Origin: Candidatus Saccharimonadota bacterium
GTDB lineage: Bacteria; Patescibacteriota; Saccharimonadia; Saccharimonadales; UBA4665
Assembly: GCA_027315225.1 (NCBI GenBank)
Contig: DAHUYJ010000001.1
Coordinates: forward strand, 1-64,000
Reading direction: 5' to 3'
DNA length: 64,000 bases
Shown here: one piece after another, positions 23,279-31,494 of the stretch
How the letters are laid out: each line of letters opens with the position of its first letter
How positions within the stretch are numbered: the first letter of the stretch is position 1
Position numbers and translations under genes: made by a program
The notes under the pieces: generated by a model
Seen by the model: the letters and a program-made list of their open reading frames with translations, nothing else
Told to the model about the DNA's origin: nothing
The model's database searches: none

Positions 23279-25069
23279 TTATGGTGATGTTTTCGGTGTT
23301 ACGTAGGAATTATCAATCAGCATGTGTGCCAGATCAGAAAACACCGGCTGCCCCGCATAAGAACCTGCATAGCCCGGAATGCCTGGTTTTATATTGAAAA
23401 CAACGATCACGTATTGGGGCTTATCGCCGCCGACAAACCCGACATACGTGCCATTATATGTGTTCTTGTAGTAACCCCCGGTGGGTTTGGCTACCTGGGC
23501 CGTACCGGTTTTACCACCGACAATATAGTTCGAAGGAAAGGACATGTAGCTAAAGCCTTCGTTGTGGTACGTGGTAACGACATTCTGCATTAACGGTATG
23601 AGCTCCTTGCCGATGTTGGGACCCACTGTATGCTTTTCAACGACCTTCGGTTTGTTAACCTGGGTCTGGCCGCTCGCTTTTATGGTTTCGCTCACGAGCG
23701 TCGGCTGGTAGTACGTGCCGCCATTTAAAACGCTGGAAAGGGCCGCTCCCAGCTGCAAGGCCGTTAGCTGCACTCCTTGTCCGAACGAGGTATTAGCATA
23801 GCGTAAATCAATACTGGGGTCATTCATGTTGGCCGGCGGTACGTACCCAGCCGACTCGTAGCCCTGTTCAATACCAGTCGGCTGTCCCAGCCGAAAATGG
23901 TTTACCATATAATTATGCCAGGCATTTATCCCTTTTGCTGTAATTTGGGTATGTCCGGGGTCGCTCATCTGCATCAGCATCCACGTCGCGCCGGTATTCA
24001 ACGACAACGCCAGAATACTGGCGATATTCTGTTCCCGGGCGCCTCCATCCTGAGCAATATCGGTTATGTTGAAACCGTTAATAACCCAGTGGGCTGGATC
24101 ATAAAACGAACTGTTAGGTTGAATAACGCCTTGGTCAAGTGCCGCTGAGGTAGTCAACGTCTTCATGCTGGAGCCGGGCTCGATGGCGTCAGTGACTGCG
24201 CCGTTTTGGAATACCGCCGGATTGGTGACGTTCTGGTAGTTACTGGGATCGTAGGTCGGATAGTTGGCCATGGCTTTGATTTGCCCGGTATCGGGATCCA
24301 TGATAAGCGCGCTGATTCCTTGGGACTTGGTTTTTTTGTATTCCTGTTGGAGAATTTTTTCCATTTGGGCCTGCATTGGCAGATCGAGCGTGGTGACCAC
24401 GGTATCGCCATTCACTGGCGGCTGTTCAATATTACCTTTAGTAGCTGGCAACGGCACGCCATTTACATCAGTGACAGCCTTAACCTGGCCGGCCTTGCCG
24501 GACAGCTGCTTATTAAGCGCCTGCTCTATCCCATACTGCCCTTTTCCATTACCGTCAACAAAACCCAACACCTGTGAAGCCAGGCTGCCCTCCGGGTAGA
24601 CGCGGTAGTCTTGGCCTTGGGTACCTATACCGGGAATTCTTAAGGCCAGTACCCGTTGGTTTTGGCTTGGACTTAGTTTCTTAGCCAGTATTACGTAACG
24701 GGTATTTTTGGTATGCATAAGTCCGGCGTACTGGTTGGCATTCCCGCCTATAACAGGCACGATCTTAGCCGCGACCTGGTTGGGATGCTTAATGTATACC
24801 GGGTCGGCGTAGAGCGTATAAAGCTTTTGGTTGAGGACTATGGGCACGACATTACTGCCGTCCTGTGCTTCGATAATTCCACGGTCAGCCGGTATTTGGT
24901 ATTGCTTGAGCTGGTCGCTTAAAGCTGCGGCATGATAATGGCTGTAATCTACAACTTGTAGAAAGAAGAGCCTTATCCCGAACACAACCAGCACTATAGT
25001 CAATAGCCCGTACCAGAAACGGACACGTTTGATAGTTGCGCTGGCATTGTTTGTGTTTGGCAAAGCCAT
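23279..25069 (-). CDS. ftsI: Class B penicillin-binding protein (FtsI/PBP2-like transpeptidase)
   Basis: A 596-residue protein with a short cytoplasmic N terminus and one membrane helix at about 18-38. A PBP dimerisation domain follows, then the transpeptidase domain with all three motifs: SxxK in PGSSMKTL near residue 300, SLN in SLNTGATW near 356, and KTGTAQ near 520. It cross-links septal peptidoglycan together with FtsW. No PASTA domains are present. An excellent Shine-Dalgarno (AAGGAGGG) precedes the ATG. It lies between ftsL and mraY. Confidence 0.95.
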   Translation of the reverse strand: MALPNTNNASATIKRVRFWYGLLTIVLVVFGIRLFFLQVVDYSHYHAAALSDQLKQYQIPADRGIIEAQDGSNVVPIVLNQKLYTLYADPVYIKHPNQVAAKIVPVIGGNANQYAGLMHTKNTRYVILAKKLSPSQNQRVLALRIPGIGTQGQDYRVYPEGSLASQVLGFVDGNGKGQYGIEQALNKQLSGKAGQVKAVTDVNGVPLPATKGNIEQPPVNGDTVVTTLDLPMQAQMEKILQQEYKKTKSQGISALIMDPDTGQIKAMANYPTYDPSNYQNVTNPAVFQNGAVTDAIEPGSSMKTLTTSAALDQGVIQPNSSFYDPAHWVINGFNITDIAQDGGAREQNIASILALSLNTGATWMLMQMSDPGHTQITAKGINAWHNYMVNHFRLGQPTGIEQGYESAGYVPPANMNDPSIDLRYANTSFGQGVQLTALQLGAALSSVLNGGTYYQPTLVSETIKASGQTQVNKPKVVEKHTVGPNIGKELIPLMQNVVTTYHNEGFSYMSFPSNYIVGGKTGTAQVAKPTGGYYKNTYNGTYVGFVGGDKPQYVIVVFNIKPGIPGYAGSYAGQPVFSDLAHMLIDNSYVTPKTSP

Positions 25070-25138
25070 TCCCTCCTTATTATAAGAGTGTAGGGCACCA
25101 AAGTAAAACCAGTGCTGTCCTGCAGGTTCCAGATACTT

Positions 25139-25486
25139 TTAGGGCTGGGCCGTGCCGGACGGGGAAACTGGTACCAGGCCTTTGGCCGCCGTACTGTTTT
25201 GAGCCCGATCCAAGGACTGCAACCGCGCCGATGATACTTCCAGATTCTGATGTTGGCTCTGGAGATTAGCCTGTTGCTGTTGCAAAGCGCTGATTTGGTA
25301 GCCGAAGGTATTGGTCTTGGTAACCTGCGTCAGATACAGCAACCCCAGCAAGCACGCCAGGACGATCAGCGTAATGGTGTTGCTGATCGGACCGAGTTTG
25401 CGAACCGGAGCGCGAAAAACAACCGAATTTTGGTTTCGGCCGCTGAAGCGCGAGCGACCCATAGCCAGAGAACTTGAATATGTCAT
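25139..25486 (-). CDS. ftsL: FtsL-like cell-division protein
   Basis: A 115-residue bitopic protein. One membrane helix lies at about 37-57 (ITLIVLACLLGLLYLTQVTK), followed by a heptad-like coiled-coil segment (ALQQQQANLQSQHQNLEVSSARLQSL). This is the FtsL/DivIC architecture; sequence conservation in the family is low, so position between rsmH and ftsI carries much of the call. The ATG is preceded by an A-rich stretch and no obvious Shine-Dalgarno sequence. Confidence 0.82.
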   Translation of the reverse strand: MTYSSSLAMGRSRFSGRNQNSVVFRAPVRKLGPISNTITLIVLACLLGLLYLTQVTKTNTFGYQISALQQQQANLQSQHQNLEVSSARLQSLDRAQNSTAAKGLVPVSPSGTAQP

Positions 25487-25585
25487 GTGGTTTTATCTTC
25501 GTCTTTTGTATTAGGTTTTTATTTTTGTTTTTAGGTCCAGCCCCGCCAAGCGGGGCCGGAACCGCTACTCGCCTATCAGATCACT

Positions 25586-26530
25586 TTAACTTGGATCTTG
25601 TAGGCGCGGGAGCTGCTTTTGACCGGAATTGGCATCAGCTGTTCCCTTTCTTTTTATTTTCACGGCGGACCGCAGTTTAGCACTACGGGCTCGCGGATTA
25701 GAAACAATTTCGTCGGGGCCGGGCTGGATTGGGCGTTTATTCAGTAAACGCAACTCGGCATCATACCGTTCGCCCGCGGCATCCTGCAGGGCCTGCTTAA
25801 CCAGTCGGTCTTCCAGGCTGTGGAAGCTAATGACGGCCAAGCGGCCACCAGGCACCAAAAGCTGCATCCAGAGCGGCAGGCTCTGTTCCAGCTGGCGCAG
25901 TTCGTCGTTAACGGCGATCCTGAGGGCCTGGAACGTCCGTGTTGCCGGGTGAACCCGACTCTTTTTGGGCCAGGCCCTGGCTACCACGGCAGCCAACTCG
26001 TTCGTACCGGTGATTGGCCGGCTGGAGACGATCAGCTTGGCAATCCGCTTGGACCGCGGTTCTTCGCCGTAGCGGCGTAACAGGTCAGCCAGGTCTGCCT
26101 CACTATAGCTGTTCACTATCGTTTCGGCTGAGAGCCCCTGGGACTGGTCCATCCGCATATCCAGCGGACCGCTTAGGTTGATCGCGAAGCCGCGTGGGCC
26201 TACGTTAAGGTGCGGTGACGATACCCCCAAATCGGCCAAAATAAGTTCGAATTTCCGGCCTTCGCCGAGTAGCTCCCGGCTGGCGCTTAAGAAATCCTGT
26301 CTCCGCAAACTGACCGTACCTTCGGCGACTTGTCGCGCGAACTTCGCCTTGAGCACGTCGATTGCCTGTTGATCCCGGTCTACCAGCGTTGCTGGCGACC
26401 GTTCTCCGGTTTTTGCCAGTATTGCCGCCGCGTGTCCGCCGTATCCGGCCGTCAGGTCGAGGTACGAATCCCCTTCCTTCGGATCCAAATATTGCAGGAC
26501 TTCGTCGAGCAGTACCGGTATGTGAGGCAT
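25586..26530 (-). CDS. rsmH: 16S rRNA m4C1402 methyltransferase RsmH (MraW)
   Basis: A 314-residue SAM-dependent methyltransferase starting MPHIPVLLDEVLQYL. The SAM-binding motif is YLDLTAGYGGHAAAIL, and GPLDMRMDQ and FHSLEDRLVK are family motifs. It N4-methylates C1402 of 16S rRNA. An in-frame ATG 30 bases upstream would add a Lys/Asn/Gln stretch encoded by an A-rich leader, so the later ATG is preferred. Length matches E. coli RsmH (313 aa). Confidence 0.95.
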   Translation of the reverse strand: MPHIPVLLDEVLQYLDPKEGDSYLDLTAGYGGHAAAILAKTGERSPATLVDRDQQAIDVLKAKFARQVAEGTVSLRRQDFLSASRELLGEGRKFELILADLGVSSPHLNVGPRGFAINLSGPLDMRMDQSQGLSAETIVNSYSEADLADLLRRYGEEPRSKRIAKLIVSSRPITGTNELAAVVARAWPKKSRVHPATRTFQALRIAVNDELRQLEQSLPLWMQLLVPGGRLAVISFHSLEDRLVKQALQDAAGERYDAELRLLNKRPIQPGPDEIVSNPRARSAKLRSAVKIKRKGTADANSGQKQLPRLQDPS

Positions 26531-26822
26531 GTGTTTATTTTGGTTTTTGTTTTGGTGCATCTTGACTTACATTTTTGTTTTGCAAGGTCACCTACTTGGC
26601 AGCCAACTTTTTGTTTTTGCAAATGTTTTTGTTTTTGTGGGATTTCAGCAAAATGTATAAATACTTTTCGCCAAAATCAAGTTTGAGAGACTTATGTGTG
26701 AGGTGGAGTTTTGGGAGGTGTTTTTGAAAAGTGCAAAGCGCTTTTTTATAGTGGTTTACTATCGATTCCACTTGTTGGCTACCGAGTAGCTGACCTCGGC
26801 ATCTGTATTGTTAAAGTACTCT
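26531..26822 (-). promoter_or_regulatory. A-rich leader between mraZ and rsmH
   Basis: On the minus strand this spacer carries repeated CAAAAA units, especially in its last 120 bases before rsmH. No Shine-Dalgarno element is near either rsmH ATG. A similar A-rich run precedes ftsL. A palindrome AAAGCGCTTT lies near 26735. The stretch may act as an unstructured ribosome-entry leader. No gene is seen in it. Confidence 0.4.
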
Positions 26823-27191
26823 TTATGAGGCGGAGGGCGCCGTGAGGCGCCAGTAACGTCCAACCCCGACGGCTGCGACATCGCGCTTGATGCCTGCATA
26901 GTCCAGCAGGTGCTGTTCAAGCGTTATACGTCCCTGCTTGTCGTCGGGCCGCATCTCGACCTTGCCCATCCGAAATTGGACGTTGAGATCGGCGATACGC
27001 TCATCAAGGATGTCGCCGGCTAGGCGCGGTTCCACCAGGTTCTCCCAAACATCTTTCGGATAAAGATGCAGGTATTGGCCGAAGCCCCTGGTAACGACCG
27101 CCCCGCTCGCAAACGTGTCTCTAAGTTCCGGCGGGATTGTCAGCCGGCGCTTGTCGTCAAGCTTGCGTTCGAAGTAGTCTACCGTTCCCAT
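26823..27191 (-). CDS. mraZ: Transcriptional regulator MraZ
   Basis: A 122-residue protein with two SpoVT/AbrB-like halves: an N-terminal one (VDYFERKLDDKRRLTIPPELR) and a C-terminal one (RPDDKQGRITLEQHLLDYAG). MraZ forms a ring that binds tandem TGGG-type boxes and represses the dcw operon. It is the first gene of the cluster. A matching promoter with TGGG repeats lies upstream. RsmH, its usual antagonist, is the next gene, though separated here by about 290 bases. Confidence 0.94.
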   Translation of the reverse strand: MGTVDYFERKLDDKRRLTIPPELRDTFASGAVVTRGFGQYLHLYPKDVWENLVEPRLAGDILDERIADLNVQFRMGKVEMRPDDKQGRITLEQHLLDYAGIKRDVAAVGVGRYWRLTAPSAS

Positions 27192-27273
27192 TGATGCCCC
27201 TTTAAAGTTGCCAGTGGTTTTTATTTTTGAAGCGATAAGCTATTTGGCCTTACCATTTCTACCCACTGCCATG

Positions 27274-27302
27274 AGTGTACTACCCACCTTAACCCCCCGC
27301 AA
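27274..27302 (-). promoter_or_regulatory. mraZ promoter with candidate MraZ boxes
   Basis: Minus strand: TTGCGG (27297-27302), a 17-base spacer and TACACT (27274-27279), about 80 bases before the mraZ ATG. TGGGT sits in the spacer just before the -10, and another TGGGT lies 21 bases downstream with TGGTA ten bases after it. MraZ of E. coli binds TGGGN repeats spaced by 5 bases at its own promoter, so autoregulation is likely. Confidence 0.55.
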
Positions 27303-27313
27303 GTGAAAATTAC

Positions 27314-27342
27314 AAAAAAGTGGTGCTTCTCACACCACTTTT
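27314..27342 (-). terminator. Rho-independent terminator after the 27408-28151 gene
   Basis: Read on the minus strand, GTGGTG and CACCAC (27333-27338 and 27320-27325) form a 6-bp stem, extended by AAAA/TTTT and followed by a T6 tract. It lies about 65 bases after the stop of the minus-strand gene and separates it from the mraZ promoter. Confidence 0.75.
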
Positions 27343-27407
27343 CCACATCTTTTCCCCAGTTTGATATAAAAGCACAATATGTGGTGGCCAGAGCGCTGCA
27401 CTAAGCG

Positions 27408-28151
27408 CTACTGTGCGGGTACTTGTGATTCGTACGCACCGGCTGTTTCGAGGTACGATACAGCAAGGCGGTCCTGTGACATAGGCACAGGTGCCGGATC
27501 TCGGTAATAATAAATGCTACCGTCTTTGGTGGCTTCCTCATTGAATACGCTATTATTATAGGTAAGTTTAATAGCGCCGTCTTTTTGTACATGTGCAGCA
27601 ATAATGTTGTCGCTAACGTTAGTCTTAGGGGCTATTGGCCGAGGGAGATCTCCGGGGTAAACCTGCGCATAGCCCTCTTGTTCCAGCTTTGGTAAGTCAG
27701 CATATACAGTAACATCTGCCCGGTCCTTGAAGCTTCTTATATCGGTCGTAGAGGTGCCCGGGGGCGTGAAGGCAATCCAGCCGCTTTCATCAAGTGTGTA
27801 AGGAGTATTAGGCGCGGATGTAACTAGTGGATTGCTTATGACCATTTCCTGTCCCTTTGGAACTGAACCAGTACGCATACCTAAGCCGGAAGAGCTGATG
27901 GGTGCTAACCTGTAGCGTGCTCCGCTCTTCAGCACTATGACGCTATTCTTGATCCCTTCGGCGCTATGGAGAGCTACCGCCTGGTCGCGTTCTAATACAT
28001 GGCCGCTATCGTTAGCCAAATTTGCTAACTCTCCAACACCCGCTGCCAAAGCCGCAATTCCCAAGCCAACGCCAAGAGCCTTGGCACGTTGACCACGTGG
28101 TGTAAGACGTATTTGATCCGGAGATTTATTAGCTTTCGACACTTTTGACAT
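27408..28151 (-). CDS. Unknown membrane-anchored or secreted protein (247 aa)
   Basis: A 247-residue protein with a charged N terminus, one hydrophobic helix at about 25-45 (ALGVGLGIAALAAGVGELAN) and a soluble remainder, so probably exported with a membrane anchor. The first 60 residues resemble those of the next gene upstream (28210-28503), including a DSGHVLERDQ / HSGNRIVLPNQ stretch, suggesting related or duplicated genes. The domain is not recognised. A clear terminator follows. Confidence 0.7.
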   Translation of the reverse strand: MSKVSKANKSPDQIRLTPRGQRAKALGVGLGIAALAAGVGELANLANDSGHVLERDQAVALHSAEGIKNSVIVLKSGARYRLAPISSSGLGMRTGSVPKGQEMVISNPLVTSAPNTPYTLDESGWIAFTPPGTSTTDIRSFKDRADVTVYADLPKLEQEGYAQVYPGDLPRPIAPKTNVSDNIIAAHVQKDGAIKLTYNNSVFNEEATKDGSIYYYRDPAPVPMSQDRLAVSYLETAGAYESQVPAQ

Positions 28152-28209
28152 GTAATTATCTTAACATTTTTTGTTAAAACGGTCAAGCTTATTGTTCAAG
28201 TGTTCAGCC

Positions 28210-28503
28210 CTAGAAAAGCCTGCCTCTACTTGGCGTACGCTGGACGACACTATAACTTACATAGTGCTGATCGGATTCTTCGTTCTCGCGGCGCAGAGTG
28301 TTGAGCGTATTGAGCTCCCCGCCGTTTTCATTGGCCCAGGCAAACGCAGGTTGGTTGGGCAACACAATGCGATTACCGCTATGGTCAGGAAGCTCCATCA
28401 TGCCCATTGTCACGGCCGCGCTCATAAGTAATAGGCCAGCTTGACCAGCCAGTCCAGACAATCGCTCTGATGTTTTTGTAAGCTTTTTTTGTTTGATAGA
28501 CAT
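28210..28503 (-). CDS. Unknown small exported protein (97 aa)
   Basis: A 97-residue protein with a basic N terminus (MSIKQKKLTKTSERL) and one hydrophobic helix at about 18-38, then a short polar tail. Topology matches the larger downstream neighbour (27408-28151), to which its N-terminal half looks related; it may be a shortened paralogue. The spacing of 58 bases suggests one transcript. Function is unknown. Confidence 0.6.
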   Translation of the reverse strand: MSIKQKKLTKTSERLSGLAGQAGLLLMSAAVTMGMMELPDHSGNRIVLPNQPAFAWANENGGELNTLNTLRRENEESDQHYVSYSVVQRTPSRGRLF

Positions 28504-28582
28504 TCACATAATAGTAACAAATTTTATGCTTTTTGTCAATGTTCTGTCATTGTTAATGAGGGCTGCAAGGCTGGGCCACGGT

Positions 28583-29338
28583 TTAGCGGTACTCGGGATT
28601 GACGAAGTCGAAGCGGGCGCCGCCGTCCCACTTGGAGCGCTGGTTGCCATGGGCCGGGATGCCGCCCTGCCCGTTGAGTATTTTTGCCAGGTGCATGAGG
28701 TTCCAGGTCATGAACGTGGTGTTGCGGTTGGTGAAATCATTGTCAAAGCCCTCGCGGGAGCCATCGTCGCGTTCATCCCCATAGCTGAGACCGGGTCCGG
28801 CTTCGCCGATCCAGCCGGCATCAGCCTGCGGCGGGATGGTACACCCTAAATGTTGCAGACTGTAGAGAACATCCATGGCACAGTGTTTGATACCGTCCTC
28901 GTTACCGGTGATCAGGCAGCCCCCGACCTTGCCATAAAAGGCGTATTGGCCCTGGTCGTTGAGAATACTGCTGCAGGCGTAGAGCCGCTCAATTACTTTT
29001 TTGGTCTGAGAGCTGTTATCGCCCAGCCAGATTGGACCGGCCAGCACGAGGATGTCGGCATCCATAACGCGCTTGAAGATACCCGGCCACTCGTCTTTGG
29101 GCCAGCCGTGCTCGCGCATATCGGGCCAGACGCCGGTAGCTATGTCAGGGTGGTCAATTGTACGGATTACCTCGGTCTTAATACTGTGTTTTTGCATAAT
29201 TCCCTGGCTGATCTTGATCAGCCGCCCGGTGTGGCTAGACCCTGGTGATTTAGTGAGCGTGCCGTTAAAGAAGATAGCCTTGAGTCCCGAGAAGTCGTAG
29301 GCTCCAGGTTGTGCCGCCCTACTATTGTCTTGCATCAT
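28583..29338 (-). CDS. Flavodoxin-fold NAD(P)H-dependent oxidoreductase
   Basis: A 251-residue protein. FFNGTLTKSPGSSHTGRLI near residue 18 is the FMN phosphate-binding loop of NADPH-dependent FMN reductases, and ILVLAGPIWLGDNSSQTKKVIERL is the second flavin-contact region. It likely reduces quinones or other acceptors using FMN. The start at 29338 is chosen because ATGATG there overlaps the TGA of the upstream gene, a coupling signature. A longer frame would overlap that gene by 58 bases. Confidence 0.85.
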   Translation of the reverse strand: MMQDNSRAAQPGAYDFSGLKAIFFNGTLTKSPGSSHTGRLIKISQGIMQKHSIKTEVIRTIDHPDIATGVWPDMREHGWPKDEWPGIFKRVMDADILVLAGPIWLGDNSSQTKKVIERLYACSSILNDQGQYAFYGKVGGCLITGNEDGIKHCAMDVLYSLQHLGCTIPPQADAGWIGEAGPGLSYGDERDDGSREGFDNDFTNRNTTFMTWNLMHLAKILNGQGGIPAHGNQRSKWDGGARFDFVNPEYR

Positions 29339-29685
29339 CTGCCCTCCTGGCCATTCTCCCCCGGCTGTCTGGTGGAAGTAATGTCGGCACACTGGTCAGG
29401 AGAAGGTGTGAATCCGGGATGGTACCCGGATATGTGCGGCCCGGCATCGCAGGCGTAGCCAAGAATCTTCTTAGTGACTTCTATGAAGCGGTGAAATCGT
29501 TGTCCATGCTGACGAAGGATATGTTCGGCCCCGGCAACAACATCGAGGTCTTTGTAACCGCCATGCATAGGGGTTACCGGATCATGCTCCGCCAATGCAT
29601 GGTCTCTCCACCCGTAAGAAAATAAATCCGGAACTCCTTCGCTCATGTTGTCCTTGTCGCCATTGCCGGGTCTACCTCTCTCCAT
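29335..29685 (-). CDS. Unknown protein coupled to flavodoxin-fold gene (116 aa)
   Basis: A His/Gly/Asp-rich 116-residue protein with no membrane segment or known motif. Its TGA overlaps the ATG of the oxidoreductase. Two starts are possible. The first ATG lies 8 bases after a TATAAT box (29694-29699, minus strand), matching the leaderless pattern of this genome. An internal ATG at 29646 is preceded by AAGGA. The coupled arrangement argues for a shared pathway with the flavoprotein. Confidence 0.5.
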   Translation of the reverse strand: MERGRPGNGDKDNMSEGVPDLFSYGWRDHALAEHDPVTPMHGGYKDLDVVAGAEHILRQHGQRFHRFIEVTKKILGYACDAGPHISGYHPGFTPSPDQCADITSTRQPGENGQEGR

Positions 29686-29724
29686 GGGCGTAGATTATAC
29701 GCCGAAATGCAAAATAGTGCAGTC

Positions 29725-30324
29725 TTATTGGCGGCCCTGTGTTTTGCCGGGTCTTTTCCTCCGGTCATGGTAGGCCAGCTGGCGGCGCAGCTGGTCAAGC
29801 CGGATGATCTTGGACTCGAAGGGCTTAAGCAGGCTGGAATACTGCCAATTGGGGGCTAGGATCTGGGCCAGCTTGCCCTGTTGTTCAAGATATTCGGCCA
29901 AGGTGAAAAAGTCTCCGTCGCCGCTGACGATGATAGCTTTATCGTAATTAGGTAGCTCTTTCATGGCGTGGAGCACCAGCTCGGCATCGACATTGCCTTT
30001 GACGGCCGGCTTGTCGTCATCTTCTTTGTCTTTGACAGCCTTGGACTTGCCGCCGGCCTCCTGGTCGGTCTCAGGTACTTTGGTGACGTCCAGCGTGGGC
30101 TTCAGGACCACAAGGTAGCCGAGCTCGTGCATATACTCATAGAGTTGTTCATTTCCGCTCAGGTAGCCTATGAACGTATAGGCGTGCGTTACGTGGTGCT
30201 TGTCTCTCAAGTATTGGCGAAACTTGCGCCAATCGAGCTTCCAGCCCATGCGCTGGGTACCAAGGTTCAGGTTCTGGCTATCGATGAAGGCGTAGGTATT
30301 CGGTGCCTTATGTCTACGGGGCAT
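29725..30324 (-). CDS. NYN-domain (LabA-like/PIN-fold) protein
   Basis: A 199-residue protein. The first acidic site is in AFIDSQNLNLG near residue 13, and VDAELVLHAMKEL and IIVSGDGDFFTLAEYL supply the further Asp residues that bind metal in NYN/PIN-type ribonucleases. The middle carries a Lys/Asp-rich insertion (KSKAVKDKEDDDKPAVKG). The C-terminal tail is basic. An RNase or RNA-processing role is expected from the family; the substrate is not known. Confidence 0.85.
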   Translation of the reverse strand: MPRRHKAPNTYAFIDSQNLNLGTQRMGWKLDWRKFRQYLRDKHHVTHAYTFIGYLSGNEQLYEYMHELGYLVVLKPTLDVTKVPETDQEAGGKSKAVKDKEDDDKPAVKGNVDAELVLHAMKELPNYDKAIIVSGDGDFFTLAEYLEQQGKLAQILAPNWQYSSLLKPFESKIIRLDQLRRQLAYHDRRKRPGKTQGRQ

Positions 30325-30358
30325 GGTTCCAGTCTAACACCCGGGTATAGTTTTTAGG

Positions 30359-30955
30359 CTAGTTGGCTACGGAAACACCGGTGAATACCAGGTCCAGGTT
30401 GGACAATTTGGCGCTCGGCCCGTTTACGGCATCAGCCGCCATGCCCACCTGGATATCAAACTCTCCTTTGGACCCTGGAGCTAACTTGGCCGAATGGTCA
30501 ATCGTGGCACCGCCAGTAGCATCAGCATCAATAAGTGATTGGAGTGAAAAACTTTGTGGCGTTCCAGCCACGGAAGTGGTTGCGTCGTATGGCGTCAGGA
30601 TGATGTAGACTTTGCTTAGGTCCACGCCTTCAGGATTGCTGGGCGCGGCCGGTGCAGCTATTTTGAGCGCAAGTGATGTGTTGCCCGAATTCTCAAGGAA
30701 GATATGTTGGGCTTTTGAGTCCTGCGAGCCAGCCACAATGCCGGCAAAGTCATAGCCCGAATAGCTTGGCATATAACCGGTACCATTGGTGCTTATAAGC
30801 AGTCCGGCAGTGCCGGTCTCGATAGTGTTCCCTGCCAGTTTGGCCTGGCTTTGTAATAGGGCGAAAACTACGCCGCCCGTTGCGATCAGCAGTGCGGCCG
30901 CCACGGCGGCAAAAAACTTTCGGGACGTTAGCTTTATGAGTTTTTGACGAACCAT
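30359..30955 (-). CDS. Secreted TasA/camelysin-like protein (tentative)
   Basis: A 198-residue protein with a basic start, one hydrophobic helix (residues 13-33, FFAAVAAALLIATGGVVFALL) and a beta-rich Ser/Gly/Ala remainder with no Cys. The N-terminal layout (KFFAAVAAALLIATGG) and following NSGNTSLALKI repeat-like strand resemble TasA/CalY-type SipW-dependent surface proteins, but similarity is weak. A strong Shine-Dalgarno (GAGGAGG) precedes the ATG. It may be a surface fibre or wall protein. Confidence 0.5.
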   Translation of the reverse strand: MVRQKLIKLTSRKFFAAVAAALLIATGGVVFALLQSQAKLAGNTIETGTAGLLISTNGTGYMPSYSGYDFAGIVAGSQDSKAQHIFLENSGNTSLALKIAAPAAPSNPEGVDLSKVYIILTPYDATTSVAGTPQSFSLQSLIDADATGGATIDHSAKLAPGSKGEFDIQVGMAADAVNGPSAKLSNLDLVFTGVSVAN

Positions 30956-31103
30956 TACGCACCTCCTCGTTTAAACTTGGTGAGAGCATGATGGCAGGCC
31001 TGCGCTAGCGGCGTCAATTTTTGGGCCGGCTTTCTATCAACTTTTAATATTTAATTAATAAAGTCGGGCGCAGGCGTGGATTTGTAACCTGTTAGCGATG
31101 AGC

Positions 31104-31132
31104 TTGACACGCTAAGTTTTGAGGCGTACTGT
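31104..31132 (+). promoter_or_regulatory. Promoter with perfect -35 and downstream inverted repeat
   Basis: TTGACA (31104-31109), a 17-base spacer and TACTGT (31127-31132). Downstream at 31150-31167 a 6-bp inverted repeat (GTGTAA-GATTTT-TTACAC) lies in the leader and could be an operator or hairpin. The next gene starts at 31188 with a GAGGT Shine-Dalgarno. Confidence 0.6.
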
Positions 31133-31187
31133 AATTGTTATCAATTTAAGTGTAAGATTTTTTACACAATACTATGAGGTTATACAA

Positions 31188-31481
31188 ATGTCCCGTTTGC
31201 CCTTTTATGAAGGTGATTTACATCAATATAACGATGGCCACGCCGTCCAGAGCCCTATGGGAAGAACGTACGACAGCGCTCCCCCGGCTCCTGCGGACGT
31301 AGTTATAGAAGATGGTATGACTAACGAGCTAGGTAAACCACACGTTCCCAATGGCTTTTCCTTTGAGGGTTGCGGACTTGGGGCAGCCGCCGAATTGGGA
31401 ATTAGCTTCAACGGCGCTGGGCCCGTTCCGGTTAAGAACGAGCGCCCCCATTCAGAAGATATACACTTCCAGTATATTTAG
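31188..31481 (+). CDS. Unknown small protein (97 aa)
   Basis: A 97-residue acidic protein with no membrane helix (starts MSRLPFYEGDLHQY). The ATG at 31188 is chosen for the GAGGT 7 bases upstream; a longer in-frame start at 31119 would begin inside the -10 region. Pro- and Gly-rich patches suggest partial disorder. It converges with glyS, whose stop lies 14 bases away. No family was recognised. Confidence 0.6.
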   Translation: MSRLPFYEGDLHQYNDGHAVQSPMGRTYDSAPPAPADVVIEDGMTNELGKPHVPNGFSFEGCGLGAAAELGISFNGAGPVPVKNERPHSEDIHFQYI

Positions 31482-31494
31482 CCTGAGGGTCAGC

